Below are positions 31,980 through 42,364 of a stretch of 45,239 nt of DNA, piece by piece. The translations under genes were made by a program, and so were the position numbers. A model generated the notes under the pieces. The model worked only from the letters and a program-made list of their open reading frames with translations. It had not been told where the DNA came from and did no database searches. Origin of the DNA: a bacterium. Its GTDB lineage: Bacteria > Acidobacteriota > HRBIN11 > JAKEFK01. Every line of letters begins with the position of its first letter. The first letter of the stretch is position 1. The DNA lies in NCBI GenBank assembly GCA_022616075.1, contig JAKEFK010000005.1, positions 1-45,239 of the forward strand. The letters run 5' to 3'.

Positions 31980-33773
31980 TTACCGGAACAGATCTGACTG
32001 GTAGACGACTTCACCTCCGACGACGGTAAGGAGTACCTGGATGTTGGCGATCTCTTCGGCGGGAATCTTGAACAGATTGCGGTCGAGCACGATGAGATCT
32101 GCCATCTTCCCGACTTCCAGCGATCCGGTCTCTTTTTCCTGGTGCAGTTCATAGGAGGAGTTCATTGTAATTGCGCGAACTGCCGTTTTTCGTGACAGGC
32201 CCGGATCGTCACTCAATCTGCCCGCGTACTTGTCACCGGCGCTCGGATCGTTGGTTCGGGTCACTCCGACTTTCAGTGCAAACCATTGGTTGAGTAGATC
32301 AACAGGCCAGTCGCTACCGAAAGCGATTCTGGCGCCGGCTTTGTGGAGAAAACCTTCCGGCTCCAGGTACTTGAAACGGCCCGGCCCGAGAAAATCTTTT
32401 GCACCCTCGATTGTGTCGGACGCCGGTTTTGCCCACTGGAACGAAAGAACCGGGATGACATCGAGTTCCGCGAAGCGTCGAAAATCAGCGGGATCGACGA
32501 TTTCGGCGTGAGCAATAGTTGCGCGGATTTGCGCTCCCGGAAACTTCACGCGCATGGCGTGGTAGCCGTCCAGCGCATAACGCACGGCGCCGTCGCCGTC
32601 CGCGTGAATGTGCGGATCGATTCCTGCGACCGCTAATTTCAAGAGCAGCGTTTTGAGAACTTCCGCTGAAAAATAAGGCGCGGGTCCTGTATTGCCGCTG
32701 TCCACCCAGTTCGGCTTTTCCGGCGTTCCTGCATTCTTCAAGTACGGAGCAAGCATTACTCCGGTAAAGGATGGCGCGGTGATGACTCCATCCATAAATA
32801 GTTTTACATTCCGGACCGTGATGCCTGGTTGCGCGGTAACAACGCCCTGATCATACTTATGAACAATTTCCATTACTGAAGCCACGGCCTTGTCCGGATC
32901 CTTTCCTTCTTCAGGACTGATGAGAACTGCAAAATGACCACGTGCGGTAAGCTTGCCTTCCTTTTGAAGAGTCGAGTATGCAGCAATGGCTTCGGCACCG
33001 GCAGAGGCGTCAAGAAATGTGGTGATTCCCTGTTTGCGCATGGCGTCCAGTGATGCTTGAGCTGCCGCCACGCGGTCGGCATCCGTCATTTTCGGCAGTA
33101 AACTGTCGAATAGCGACTGAGCTTCATCTTCAAAAATGCCTGTGGGATTGCCTGCCGCGTCATGTGCAATCTTTCCTGCGACAGGATCCGGGGTCGTCGC
33201 AGTAATCTGAGCCAGCTGTATCGCGCGTGAGTTTGCCAGCGTAGTATGGCCGAATGATGTCCGCACAAGAATCGGTCGCTTTGTAATCAATGCATCGACG
33301 GTTTCGCGGGTTGCCTCGGTTCCGGGCGGCAGCAGGCTTTGCTGAAACCAGTTTTGTACCTCCAGCAAGCCGTCCGGTTCTTTTTCGCGCGTGCTGTCCA
33401 GGCAATTCTGAATCCTCGCCTGGAATTGAAGGATGGTGAAAGCCTCGTAGTTCAGGTTGCAGCTTGCAAGCTTCACGCCGGCCTCAAACGGATGCATGTG
33501 CCCGTCCACGAGTCCCGGCATCAACATCCGGCCCTTCAGCTCGATGACTTTCGTTTCTTTGCCGACATAACGTTTGACGCCGGAGTTGCTGCCGACGTAA
33601 ACAATTTTCCCTTCGCGAACGGCGAGCGCCTGCTGCACGCTATTTTTTGCATCCACCGTATAGAGGTAACCGTTGCGGAAAACGGTATCTGCCGCAGGAC
33701 CTGCCGCAAGAGCACTGGAACATAGCCAGAACTGAACCAGCAGAAAAATTACAGTTCGGAAAATTGCAGACAT
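31980..33773 (-). CDS. Secreted YtcJ-like amidohydrolase
   Basis: I choose the ATG at 33773 because GGGAGGA lies six bases upstream; a TTG 21 bases earlier is only frame-open. The 597-residue protein has a signal peptide (F-L-L-V-Q-F-W-L-C-S-S-A-L-A-A-G). The amidohydrolase_3 fold shows M-P-G-L-V-D-G-H-M-H-P (HxH metal ligands), later D-P-H-I-H-A-D-G-D-G, and H-A-E-I-V and F-G-S-D-W-P-V as further metal/catalytic residues. The family hydrolyses amide bonds of N-formyl, N-acyl or similar substrates; the exact one is unknown. The gene is 39 bases downstream of the ADOP permease gene on the same strand. Confidence 0.9.
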   Translation of the reverse strand: MSAIFRTVIFLLVQFWLCSSALAAGPAADTVFRNGYLYTVDAKNSVQQALAVREGKIVYVGSNSGVKRYVGKETKVIELKGRMLMPGLVDGHMHPFEAGVKLASCNLNYEAFTILQFQARIQNCLDSTREKEPDGLLEVQNWFQQSLLPPGTEATRETVDALITKRPILVRTSFGHTTLANSRAIQLAQITATTPDPVAGKIAHDAAGNPTGIFEDEAQSLFDSLLPKMTDADRVAAAQASLDAMRKQGITTFLDASAGAEAIAAYSTLQKEGKLTARGHFAVLISPEEGKDPDKAVASVMEIVHKYDQGVVTAQPGITVRNVKLFMDGVITAPSFTGVMLAPYLKNAGTPEKPNWVDSGNTGPAPYFSAEVLKTLLLKLAVAGIDPHIHADGDGAVRYALDGYHAMRVKFPGAQIRATIAHAEIVDPADFRRFAELDVIPVLSFQWAKPASDTIEGAKDFLGPGRFKYLEPEGFLHKAGARIAFGSDWPVDLLNQWFALKVGVTRTNDPSAGDKYAGRLSDDPGLSRKTAVRAITMNSSYELHQEKETGSLEVGKMADLIVLDRNLFKIPAEEIANIQVLLTVVGGEVVYQSDLFR

Positions 33774-33812
33774 CTCAAATCCTCCCAATTGCAATTGTGC
33801 TGAGTGTATCAG

Positions 33813-36261
33813 CTATTCCGAGCGGAGAGCAATGACCGGATCGACTTTCGCAGCACGGCGCGCGGGAAGGTAACTCGCCAGTAACGCAATCAGGATGAGT
33901 ATCAGCGGCATCGAGACAAAGGTGGACGGATCAGTGACACTGATCCCATAAAGTAAGTTCGACAGCACTCGCGTCAAAATGTATGCGGCGATCAATCCGA
34001 GCGCCACACCCATGAAAACAATTTTCAAACCGCTTCCAATCACCAGCTTGAGCACGTCCAATTTTTGAGCGCCCAATGCCATCCGAATCCCAAGCTCCTG
34101 TGTGCGCTGGGTCACAGAATAAGAGATCACAGCGTAAATTCCCATGCATGCGAGTATCAATGCGGCAACGGAAAATATCCCGAACAGGAACAAATTGAAG
34201 CGGCTCGGCGCAAGCGACGATGAAAGATATTGCTCCATACTCTTTGTGTTGCTTGTAGCGACGCTCCCATTGACGGATTGAATTTCGCGCCGAATCGCGG
34301 CGGCCAGTGTCAAGGGTTCTGCAAAGGTCCTGACCACCCAATTCATATTGTTGGTCAGCATGGAAACATTCTCTTCAGGAATTTGAGAGATAGGAACGTA
34401 AATCTCCGGCGCAGGATCCAACTGTAATCCTGTGTGTCTTACATCTCCCACTACACCTACGATTTCAACTTCTCTTGGACCCTGATTGTTATCATCTATA
34501 TTTATATGCGCGCCAATCGGGCTTTCCCCCGGCCAGTGGCGGCGGGCAAATGAGTCGCTGATGATTGCGACGGGCTGAGATTGCAACGTATCTGTATTTG
34601 TAAAATCGCGCCCGGAACGAATGGGAATACTCATTGTGCGGAAATAATCAGGGCCGGTCATTCGATACTGAGTGATGGGTCGTTCTGATAGAGATAAAGG
34701 TGGACGCCCTGAAATAGTGAAATTGATTCGCACATTAGACCCGCTCAACGGAAGCACCGATGTAGCACCGGCCGATTTCACGCCGGGCAAATTTTTGATC
34801 TTGTTGGAAAGCTGTTTATAAAAGGCCGTGACCATTTCAGGTTTTGAATACTGCGCATTGGGAAGAGAAAGGCGCATTACGAGCAAATTCTTAAAATCAA
34901 ATCCTGGCGATACCGACTGTAATCGAATGAAGCTTTTCGCTAACAGACCCGCGCCTATCAGCAATAAAAGCGATAGCGCCACTTCGGTAAGTATTAGCAC
35001 GTTGCGAACGCTGTTTTTGCGACTCCCTTCAGACGCTCCTTTTCCACTCCCTTTCAATTCTTGAGTGAAACTCTCCTTTGCGGTATGAAGCGCAGGCAGT
35101 AAACCAAAGAGGACGCCGGACAACAATGAAATTAACAAAGTGAAGAACAACACTGTGGCATCCATTTCGATTTCGCCGGCGCGAGGAAGCGAAGTCGGGC
35201 TGAGAAGAATGATCGCTTTTATTGCAGGTTGCGTAAGTACCAGCCCCAGAGAACCGCCTAACAGAGCAAGCAAAATATTTTCGGTCAAAAGTTGCTTCAT
35301 CAAACGCCCTCGCGTTGCGCCGAGCGCCAGACGAATCGCCATCTCTCTATACCGGGTGGAAGCTCTGGCAAGCACAAGGTTGGCTAAATTTGCGCAGGCG
35401 ATGAGCAGCACCAGTCCCACCGCGGCTGATAATACCAGGAATGCAAGCCGAAAATTGCCGACAATTTCTTCGTGCAATGGAACGGCTTTCACTCCCTTCT
35501 TGCTCGCATTGGCAACCGGGTACAAGCGTTGCAGTTGACTGGCCATGGAATTCCAATTGCTTTCAGCCTGCTGTAGCGTGACGCCTTCTTTCAATCTTCC
35601 GATCACGCGTAGAAAGCTGATGGAATTTCTTTCCTTTCGCAACGGATCAGCATCCGGCACAAGAGGCACCACTATGTCGGCGGCATCCATTCCGGGAAAA
35701 GCAAAATCGGGAGGCAGGACCCCGGCAACGATATAGTTCTCATCATCCAGAGTGAGCGGCTTGCCAACGATATCGGCGCTCATCCCGAAACGCCGGCTCC
35801 AAAAACCATGGCTGAGTACCAGAACTCGCGGGTTGCCAGGGTTGTCATCCTCATTTAATAAGGTGCGCCCGATTTCGGCGTCAACTCCGAGCGTCTGAAA
35901 TATGTTGGCCGAGCTGCGGACACCAAAAATGCGCTCAGGCTCCCCGGCGCCCATCAGATTGGCGCTCCAGGTTGCAAAACCTGACACTTTGCTCCAACGT
36001 GCGATTCTGATCCCTGTAATCCATGAAATCCGGAAGAGAAAAAGTGCTTTTGTCCCTGTCTGTCCGACTCGACCAGATCCACACCAGTTGATCCGGCTTC
36101 TTAAAAGACAACTGGCGCAGCAGCACGGCATGAACCAAACTGAAGATGGCCGTGTTGGCGCCGATGCCTACGGCTAACGTAAGCACCGCTACAGCAGTAA
36201 AACCACGATTCTTAAGCAACACACGAAGTGCAAATCGAAGGTTCTGGATCCACGCGTCCAT
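33813..36261 (-). pseudogene. ADOP-type MacB/FtsX permease, broken by one frameshift
   Basis: Two overlapping frames form one acidobacterial-duplicated-orphan-permease gene of about 816 residues. The 5' frame starts at ATG 36261 and gives [15 protein letters not shown], the first helix and then [12 protein letters not shown]. The longer 3' frame resumes as [11 protein letters not shown] and runs to 33813, with MacB-type periplasmic domains and two groups of FtsX helices. Joining them needs a one-base shift at about 35985-36000; no slippery heptamer is seen there. Such proteins are permeases without an adjoining ATPase and are abundant in Acidobacteriota. Whether this is a real lesion or a sequencing error is open. 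Confidence 0.85.
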
Positions 36262-36374
36262 AACTCTGTAACCCCAACCAAAGAGTATAAAGATGGACCA
36301 GCGGTGTTTAACGACAGAAGAGGATCAGTTTGCGCCAAAAAAAGAAGCCTACACTCATGAGAAGGTTGGGGGCC

Positions 36375-37385
36375 TTATTGTTCTGCGAGTTTTTGACGAT
36401 ACTTGTGCGGAGTAGTTCCCATGGTACGAAGAAAAGCGCGCCGCATCATGCCTGCATTTGCAAAGCCGCAGATAAACGCAATATGTTTGAGGCCTCGATC
36501 GGTTCTTTCGAGTTGGAGTCGCGCTGCTTCCACGCGAATTCGCAGAAGATACCTGGATGGTGTTTCGCCCACCTCACGGACGAAGACCCGTTCGAAGTTT
36601 CGAACGCTCATTGCTACGCGGTCTGCAAGCATCTGAACAGAGAGCTTCTTACGAACGTTTTCCAGAATCCAAACTTGAAGTTCCTGAATTGCTTTCATTT
36701 CCGATGCCTGAGCTGACAACGATACGCTCACTTGTTTGTGTTTGCCGGATCTGCGCAGAAACAACACCAGCTCGCGCGCTATTTCCTGCGCAATGGATAC
36801 GCCGCAGTCCTCTTCCACCCAGGCAAGGGCCAGATCGATTCCGGCAGAAATGCCTGCGGAAGTATAAATATTTCCATCCTTCACCCAGATCGGCTCCGAT
36901 TCAACTCTCACCTGAGGATAGCGGTTGGCCAACTCCTGGCCGAATTTCCAGTGTGTAGTGGCCCTTTTGCCATTCAACAAACCGGCCTCCGCCAGCAAAA
37001 AGGAGCCGACACAAACTGAACCGAACCTTCGAACGCCGGGTGCTGTTTTTTTCATCCAGGCGGACAGAACCGGATCGCGCTCCGTGCGCGTTGCAAGTCC
37101 GCACACAAGCAGAACCGAATCGAACCTTCCCTTCACATCCTGAAAGTGCCCATGAGCCGAAAAGGAAAGCAGTCCTTCCTCCCCCTGAACAACGAGCTCT
37201 TTCTTATTGGTGACAACTTGCACTTCATAAACGGGCTTGGCGGCAAGACGATTCGCAGCACCGAGAACTTTCAGGGGACCGACGAGATCCAGCTCATCAA
37301 CCGGCGGCACCACGACGACAATGATCCGTCTGCGATCGGAATTTATGCTTCCCTGCAGTTCATTCGCTTGGTAGGCTTTCGCCAT
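36375..37385 (-). CDS. GlxA-family transcriptional regulator (DJ-1/PfpI domain plus AraC HTH)
   Basis: I use the ATG at 37385 (336 residues), since a promoter-like -35/-10 pair ends just upstream; a longer frame start lies upstream of it. Residues about 20-185 are a DJ-1/PfpI-like domain (I-I-V-V-V-V-P-P-V-D-E-L-D-L-V-G-P, and V-C-V-G-S-F-L-L-A-E-A-G-L-L-N-G with the nucleophile-elbow cysteine). Residues about 230-336 are an AraC DNA-binding domain with two helix-turn-helix units (L-A-D-R-V-A-M-S-V-R-N-F-E-R-V-F, then I-A-F-I-C-G-F-A-N). The DJ-1 part senses an unknown ligand and probably is not catalytic. It lies alone between the ADOP permease and kinase genes. Confidence 0.9.
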   Translation of the reverse strand: MAKAYQANELQGSINSDRRRIIVVVVPPVDELDLVGPLKVLGAANRLAAKPVYEVQVVTNKKELVVQGEEGLLSFSAHGHFQDVKGRFDSVLLVCGLATRTERDPVLSAWMKKTAPGVRRFGSVCVGSFLLAEAGLLNGKRATTHWKFGQELANRYPQVRVESEPIWVKDGNIYTSAGISAGIDLALAWVEEDCGVSIAQEIARELVLFLRRSGKHKQVSVSLSAQASEMKAIQELQVWILENVRKKLSVQMLADRVAMSVRNFERVFVREVGETPSRYLLRIRVEAARLQLERTDRGLKHIAFICGFANAGMMRRAFLRTMGTTPHKYRQKLAEQ

Positions 37386-37392
37386 TGTTTCA

Positions 37393-37422
37393 AGTATATT
37401 CAGCCAAAACCCTATCAGGCAA
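37393..37422 (-). promoter_or_regulatory. Promoter of the GlxA-family regulator
   Basis: On the minus strand TTGCCT (37422-37417), an 18-bp spacer, then TATACT (37398-37393). The ATG at 37385 follows seven bases after the -10, so the mRNA should be leaderless or nearly so. Confidence 0.5.
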
Positions 37423-37487
37423 GCGGATCTGGATATTCTGGCGGAAAACGACTTTGTTCTGTCGCGAAACAACATGATCAGCGCGCA

Positions 37488-37673
37488 TCAGTTCTCCCGG
37501 ACTTCGATATTTCCATTCAAGGCCCGAAGATGGATTTTCATTTCGCCGCCTCCATTTAGAGTCGCAATCGTTGTTAGAGTCCGTCCTCCGTTCTCACGAC
37601 TTTCATTCTGTTGCTGGACCTGCAGGACAAGGTTGGATTCGAAGGAAGAAAGAAAGCCTGTGAATAATTTCAA
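37488..37673 (-). pseudogene. Short DUF4097-like fragment
   Basis: A 61-residue frame (TTG start) ends in G-G-G-E-M-K-I-H-L-R-A-L-N-G-N-I-E-V-R, which resembles the strand pattern (G-G-G-x-I-x-L-R-T-L-N-G-x-I-x-I-R) at the end of DUF4097 beta-helix-like proteins. No upstream part of such a protein is present; the region before it overlaps the end of the kinase gene. It is most likely a remnant. The resemblance is short and could be chance. Confidence 0.3.
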
Positions 37674-37714
37674 CGCGTCTCGGGAAGCACAGCAGCGGCA
37701 GTAGAGAGAACCGG

Positions 37715-38986
37715 CTAGTTCTTCTCTTGCGAAACAGGTTTTGGGGGAGATGTTTGAGATGCTGTGGCTGCTGCCGCAAAACGGGGTAGCGCAGCTTCAA
37801 AATCTTTTCGCATTTCATCTACAGTGCGGTATCTCTGGATCGGATTTTTCTCGAGCGCTTTCAGAATGATCCGCTCCACCTCTTCCGGAATTTGCGGATT
37901 GATCGAGCGCGGAGACGGTGGTGAATCTTTTAATTGCTGAAATCCAACGGCAATCGCCGAGTCACCTGTAAACGGCACGCGCCCGGTCAGCATTTCAAAC
38001 AGGATCACTCCCAACGCATATATATCCGCTCTCTCATCCACATGTTTGCCTGCAACTTGTTCTGGCGCCATGTATTCCGGCGTGCCCATGATCAAACCTG
38101 TCGCAGTCATTCCTTCAAGATGGACTGAGCGCGCCAGACCGAAATCGATGATTTTGATCTGACCGGATGGGCCGATCAATATGTTCTGCGCTTTTAAATC
38201 ACGATGAACCACACCCTGTGAATGGGCCGCCTCCAGACCATCGCAAATCTGCGAAAGGATTTGATACGCATTCAGAAGCGAAAGCGAGCCGCTTCGCTTC
38301 AGATGTTCCTTCAAGTTCGTTCCACCGAAATATTCCATGGAGACATAATGAAGGCCATTCACTTCGGATATATCATGAATCCGTATGACGTTCTGATGAG
38401 TTACACGGCGAGCCAGGGAAACCTCCCGTGTGAGTCTTTCGAGCGCTTCCTGGTCCGTGCTGAGCAACGGAGAGAGCAATTTGATTGCAACCTGATCCTT
38501 CAGTTGTTTGTCGTACGCCTGGTAAACGATCCCCATTCCGCCTCTTCCTAGTTCTGAGAGCACTTGATACCGTCCTTCCAAAGCGGCAGCCAGGCTCAGA
38601 AGCGTCGTTGGCATTCCGCTTTTGCCGGCGGAATTCGGTGCAACAAACATTCTGGTTGATATAAGCGAGCGTTCCATTTGCTGATTCAACTCGGTATCCA
38701 GGCGACAAATCAGCGCTTCCAGATTTGCGAGTCGCTCTTCCATACGGCTGGACTTTGCCGTCTCTTCAGGACTGATGGTTTTCATTTTCTGTTTGTTCAA
38801 TTCGTGACGATGACGCATCCAGATCCAGAGGGGCGATATGACAATCGCGGCAAAAGGGATAGCGAGAATTTCTGGCGTTTTGGATGCGAATGCAAAAAGA
38901 AAAATCATTGCGAAGATACCCATAGGAATGATCCATTTAGTAGGATTATTTTCGGAGTCCTTGGATGTATCGCCAAAAATATTCAT
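37715..38986 (-). CDS. Ser/Thr protein kinase with N-terminal membrane anchor
   Basis: A 423-residue kinase with reversed layout. Residues about 17-53 form two hydrophobic helices (W-I-I-P-M-G-I-F-A-M-I-F-L-F and I-L-A-I-P-F-A-A-I-V-I-S-P-L-W-I-W). A basic-coiled segment follows (residues about 58-105), whose R-M-E-E-R-L-A-N-L-E-A-L resembles the cytosolic tail of PspB-like proteins. The kinase domain then begins at about residue 140: G-R-G-G-M-G-I-V-Y, V-A-I-K-L-L, H-R-D-L-K-A-Q-N, D-F-G-L-A-R, M-A-P-E-Q-V. An alanine/proline-rich tail ends the chain. It probably anchors the kinase to the inner membrane with the catalytic domain in the cytosol. The downstream gene is not clear. Confidence 0.88.
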   Translation of the reverse strand: MNIFGDTSKDSENNPTKWIIPMGIFAMIFLFAFASKTPEILAIPFAAIVISPLWIWMRHRHELNKQKMKTISPEETAKSSRMEERLANLEALICRLDTELNQQMERSLISTRMFVAPNSAGKSGMPTTLLSLAAALEGRYQVLSELGRGGMGIVYQAYDKQLKDQVAIKLLSPLLSTDQEALERLTREVSLARRVTHQNVIRIHDISEVNGLHYVSMEYFGGTNLKEHLKRSGSLSLLNAYQILSQICDGLEAAHSQGVVHRDLKAQNILIGPSGQIKIIDFGLARSVHLEGMTATGLIMGTPEYMAPEQVAGKHVDERADIYALGVILFEMLTGRVPFTGDSAIAVGFQQLKDSPPSPRSINPQIPEEVERIILKALEKNPIQRYRTVDEMRKDFEAALPRFAAAATASQTSPPKPVSQEKN

Positions 38987-39084
38987 CGTTGAGCCATTCG
39001 TATGCCCGACTTACTAGACGTCAAGTAACCGTGTGAAGTTCACGCATCTGTAACTATATCATCCGAATATCGGGCAGTTGAACA

Positions 39085-40200
39085 TTAGCCAAGATTAGGA
39101 AAGGGCAATTGCGTCTCACTGACCGGCTTCTCTTTTTCCCTGAATGTGGACAGTGAGATGCCTGCCAGGCGGACCTTGACACTCCCGGCGTCGGTGCGTG
39201 ACAAAAGATCGCGAGCCACCGAAAATATTTCGTCTGCCGTTGCGATGAAGTCGTCCAGCGTCCGGCGGCGGGTGATGGAGCGGAAGTCGTGATACTTGAT
39301 CTTGAGCGTCACCGTGCGTGCCCTTTTTCCCTCTTTCGTTAACTGATCGAAAACGCTCCGGGCGCAATCTTTCAGATAATCCTCGATTTGCCGGACGTCC
39401 AGCAGGTCATGCTCGAACGTCTCTTCAGCCCCCAACGACTTCCGTTCCCATGAAGGAGTGACCTCGCGTTCATCAATGCCCTGTGCGATCTCCCACAGAT
39501 ACTGCCCGAAGGAGCCGAAGTGCTCCTCAAGCCATTCGCATGTCTTAGCGGCAAGGTCGGCCACAGAGCGGATGCCGAGCTTTGCCATATGTGCGTCCGA
39601 CTTCGGGCCAATGCCGGGAATTCGGCGAACCGGAAGGGGCCGGATGAAGTCCAGGACTTTTTCCGGTGGAACCACCGTAAGGCCATCAGGCTTCTTGTAG
39701 TCAGACGCGATCTTGGCAACGAACATGTTGGGCGCAACTCCCGCGGAGGCGGTAAGGCCGGTTTGTTCGAAGATCTCCTTCTTGATCGCGGCGGCGATCC
39801 GCGTGGCGCTCGGTTCCCCGATCTTGTTGACTGTGACGTCCAGGTACGCTTCATCCATGGAAAGCGGTTCGACGAGCTCGGTGTATTTGAAAAAGATGGA
39901 GCGGATGATCTGCGAATACTTTTGATACTTGTTGAAGTCCGGTTTTATAAAGACGCATTCGGGACACCGGCGATACGCTTCGGCGCAGGACATCGCGGAG
40001 TGAATACCGTACTTTCGAGCCACGTAGTTGGCGGTGGTGACCACGGAACGTGATTTGGGAGAACCACCCACCACCACGGGCCGTTCGCGCAATTCCGGGC
40101 GATCCAGCAACTCCACCGCTGCGTAGAACATGTCCATGTCCACGTGAATTATCTTTCGCACCTGCCCAGAACTCGCCATAGGTTTCACTAATACACACAT
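39085..40200 (-). CDS. dinB: DNA polymerase IV (Y-family)
   Basis: A 371-residue translesion polymerase. Catalytic acidic residues are D21 (H-V-D-M-D-M-F-Y-A-A-V-E), D116 and E117 (S-M-D-E-A-Y-L-D). The thumb helix-hairpin-helix contains R-R-I-P-G-I-G-P-K-S, and the little-finger domain ends about residue 350. The C-terminal E-T-Q-L-P-F-P resembles a beta-clamp-binding motif. It copies damaged DNA with low fidelity. A -10-like TACAAT abuts the first ATG, so the real start may be the internal GTG or ATG a few codons later. No LexA box is recognised upstream. Confidence 0.95.
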   Translation of the reverse strand: MCVLVKPMASSGQVRKIIHVDMDMFYAAVELLDRPELRERPVVVGGSPKSRSVVTTANYVARKYGIHSAMSCAEAYRRCPECVFIKPDFNKYQKYSQIIRSIFFKYTELVEPLSMDEAYLDVTVNKIGEPSATRIAAAIKKEIFEQTGLTASAGVAPNMFVAKIASDYKKPDGLTVVPPEKVLDFIRPLPVRRIPGIGPKSDAHMAKLGIRSVADLAAKTCEWLEEHFGSFGQYLWEIAQGIDEREVTPSWERKSLGAEETFEHDLLDVRQIEDYLKDCARSVFDQLTKEGKRARTVTLKIKYHDFRSITRRRTLDDFIATADEIFSVARDLLSRTDAGSVKVRLAGISLSTFREKEKPVSETQLPFPNLG

Positions 40201-40236
40201 ATTGTACGGACCGGGAGTCTGATCGATTACGCGCGC

Positions 40237-42336
40237 TTATGACTCTGCTATGCCTGCTTCGCGCAAGGCGGCAGTCATGCGACGATCTACATCCTGTGAC
40301 ATCGCACCGAGGCTTCTATGTACGAGCGAGAGAGACAGTGCGTGTTGAACCTGCTGCGCCTGCCGGATCATTTCCCGGGCCTCTTCGATTCTCGCCAGAC
40401 CAACGGCATTGAGAGCACCCCATATATATCCGAAATAATAGTTTGGGAGAAGTGCAATGAGCCGCCTGCTCACAGAAAGTCCTTCTTCATAGCGTCCTGC
40501 GTTCCAATACGCGCCACCGAGCGCATCATAGAATATCCATTCGATCGGATCACGCGGGCTCAAACGCATCGCCCGCTGTACGAGTTCGATGCTTTGTTCG
40601 GATGGTTGTCCGATCATGTGGGTCAGGTAAGCCAGAAATGCAAGAGCGAGCGGAAAACTCGGATTCAGATCCACTGCGCGGCGCGCTTCCTCCAGCGCTC
40701 CTGCCGAATCTCCAGCTGTAATCAGGGCAAAGGACAGAAATGTATGCGCTTCTGCATCCCTGGGATCCAGAGTTACAGCCTTGCGTGCCTGTGCCAGTGC
40801 TACTTCTAACGTCCGATCCGGAGTGTCGGTCCAGGAATTTACTACTTCCCACACTCCCAATTCAGCAAGTCTCGCCAGTGCAGTGGAGAACTGTGGATCC
40901 AGAACAACGGCGCGTTGGAGCAGTGCGCGCGCCTGATCGCTGTCCGTTCGGGTAAAACGGTGAAGGAGTGGCAGGGCTCGTTGATACAAACTCCATGCTT
41001 CGAGGTTATCCGGGTCCCGGCGCTGGGCGCGAGCATGTTCGGCGCGCTGCAGATCACTCGCGAGTGGCGCAGCAATCGCCTCACTGATTTCATCTTGCAC
41101 GGCGAAAACGTCAGTCAGCTCGCGATCGTACGTCTTCGCCCACACATGTTCTCCTGAAGTTGCATCAATCAACTGCGCCGCAATTCGCACACGATTGCCG
41201 GCCTTGCGAACGCTCCCTTCCACAACGTAACGCACACCGAGATCGGAAGCCACCTGTTTTACATCGACGGCCTTTCCCTTATAGACGAAACTGGAATTGC
41301 GCGCAATGACGGGAAAAGATCGCCACAGAGAGAGTCGTGTAATCAGGTCTTCGGCAAGACCATCAGCAAAATATTCTTGCTCCGGATCGCGCGAAAGATT
41401 GTCGAAAGGAAGTACAGCGATTGCAGGCCGGCCACCAAAACCGGGGATACTGTTTTCGGCGGATTGCCGGGCAACAACGCCGGAGTCAAACTTGCGGCGC
41501 AACGCTTCCAGTTCCTGGCGAATCTCTTTTGCAGTTTGTATCCGCTGCTCGCGCTTCTTTTCCAGGCAACGGCCGATCAATTGAATCAGGACTTCTGGAA
41601 GGTCTGATCGCAGGTTAGCCAAATCCGGTGGAGGATCGCGAAGTATAGCAGAAAGCAGTGCTGGGGCGGTCGTTCCGTGGAAGGGCCGGTTCCCTGTTGC
41701 CATTTCGTGGAGTACCACACCAAGCGAGAATATATCGGTGCGCGCATCGACATCTCGTCCATCGATTTGCTCCGGCGACATGTAAGGCGCGGTGCCCATT
41801 ACGACCCCTTCGCGCGTATGCATCTCGGTTGCGAGATCCGATCCGGCCGGCACTACTTGCGCAGAATCCGCCACTTTAGCCAGACCAAAATCCAAAACCT
41901 TCACCCGGCCGCTCTCGCTGACCATGATGTTGGCCGGCTTGAAGTCTCGATGGACAATCCCTTTTTCGTGAGCAGCAGCAAGAGCATCAGCGAGCGAGAT
42001 GCCGATTTCAAAAATGCGTTCAACGGGCAAACCTCCGGTCGGGATCAACCTGTCCAGCGATTCCCCCTCTACAAGCTGCATGGTCAGGAAGTGAACGCCA
42101 TCGAACTCTTCGACTGAGTAAACGGTCACAATTCCTGGATGATCAAGCGCAGCTAACGCCTTCGCCTCTCTTTGAAATCGCTCAAGACGCTCCGGATTCG
42201 AGCCCATTTCCATTGGCAGCATCTTCAGCGCCACGTCCCGATTTAGTTTTGCGTCTGTTGCGCGGTAAACCTTCCCCATTCCCCCAGCGCCGATTGCACC
42301 GGTAATCCGATAATGCGCAATTGTGCGACCGATCAC
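40237..42336 (-). CDS. Soluble Ser/Thr protein kinase with FlgO/TolB-like domain and TPR repeats
   Basis: A 699-residue protein. The kinase domain (residues 8-275) shows G16-A-G-G-M-G-K-V-Y, Lys38 (V-A-L-K), H-R-D-F-K-P-A-N in the catalytic loop, D-F-G-L-A-K and M-S-P-E-Q-I-D-G. A FlgO/CadC-C-like domain follows (about 305-430: P-A-I-A-V-L-P-F-D-N-L-S, G-V-R-Y-V-V-E-G-S-V), then TPR-like repeats to the end. Unlike the kinase at 28100 it has no transmembrane helix between kinase and FlgO-like parts, so the whole protein should be cytosolic. Phosphorylation targets are unknown. It is divergent from the ArsC-like gene, 62 bases away. Confidence 0.92.
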   Translation of the reverse strand: MIGRTIAHYRITGAIGAGGMGKVYRATDAKLNRDVALKMLPMEMGSNPERLERFQREAKALAALDHPGIVTVYSVEEFDGVHFLTMQLVEGESLDRLIPTGGLPVERIFEIGISLADALAAAHEKGIVHRDFKPANIMVSESGRVKVLDFGLAKVADSAQVVPAGSDLATEMHTREGVVMGTAPYMSPEQIDGRDVDARTDIFSLGVVLHEMATGNRPFHGTTAPALLSAILRDPPPDLANLRSDLPEVLIQLIGRCLEKKREQRIQTAKEIRQELEALRRKFDSGVVARQSAENSIPGFGGRPAIAVLPFDNLSRDPEQEYFADGLAEDLITRLSLWRSFPVIARNSSFVYKGKAVDVKQVASDLGVRYVVEGSVRKAGNRVRIAAQLIDATSGEHVWAKTYDRELTDVFAVQDEISEAIAAPLASDLQRAEHARAQRRDPDNLEAWSLYQRALPLLHRFTRTDSDQARALLQRAVVLDPQFSTALARLAELGVWEVVNSWTDTPDRTLEVALAQARKAVTLDPRDAEAHTFLSFALITAGDSAGALEEARRAVDLNPSFPLALAFLAYLTHMIGQPSEQSIELVQRAMRLSPRDPIEWIFYDALGGAYWNAGRYEEGLSVSRRLIALLPNYYFGYIWGALNAVGLARIEEAREMIRQAQQVQHALSLSLVHRSLGAMSQDVDRRMTAALREAGIAES

Positions 42337-42364
42337 CGGATTATATTAATCGCTCTATCTGCGT

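Noticed and set aside
34828-35538. Plus-strand frames in the ADOP permease
   Set aside because: They are opposite-strand shadows of the permease coding sequence without any family signal.
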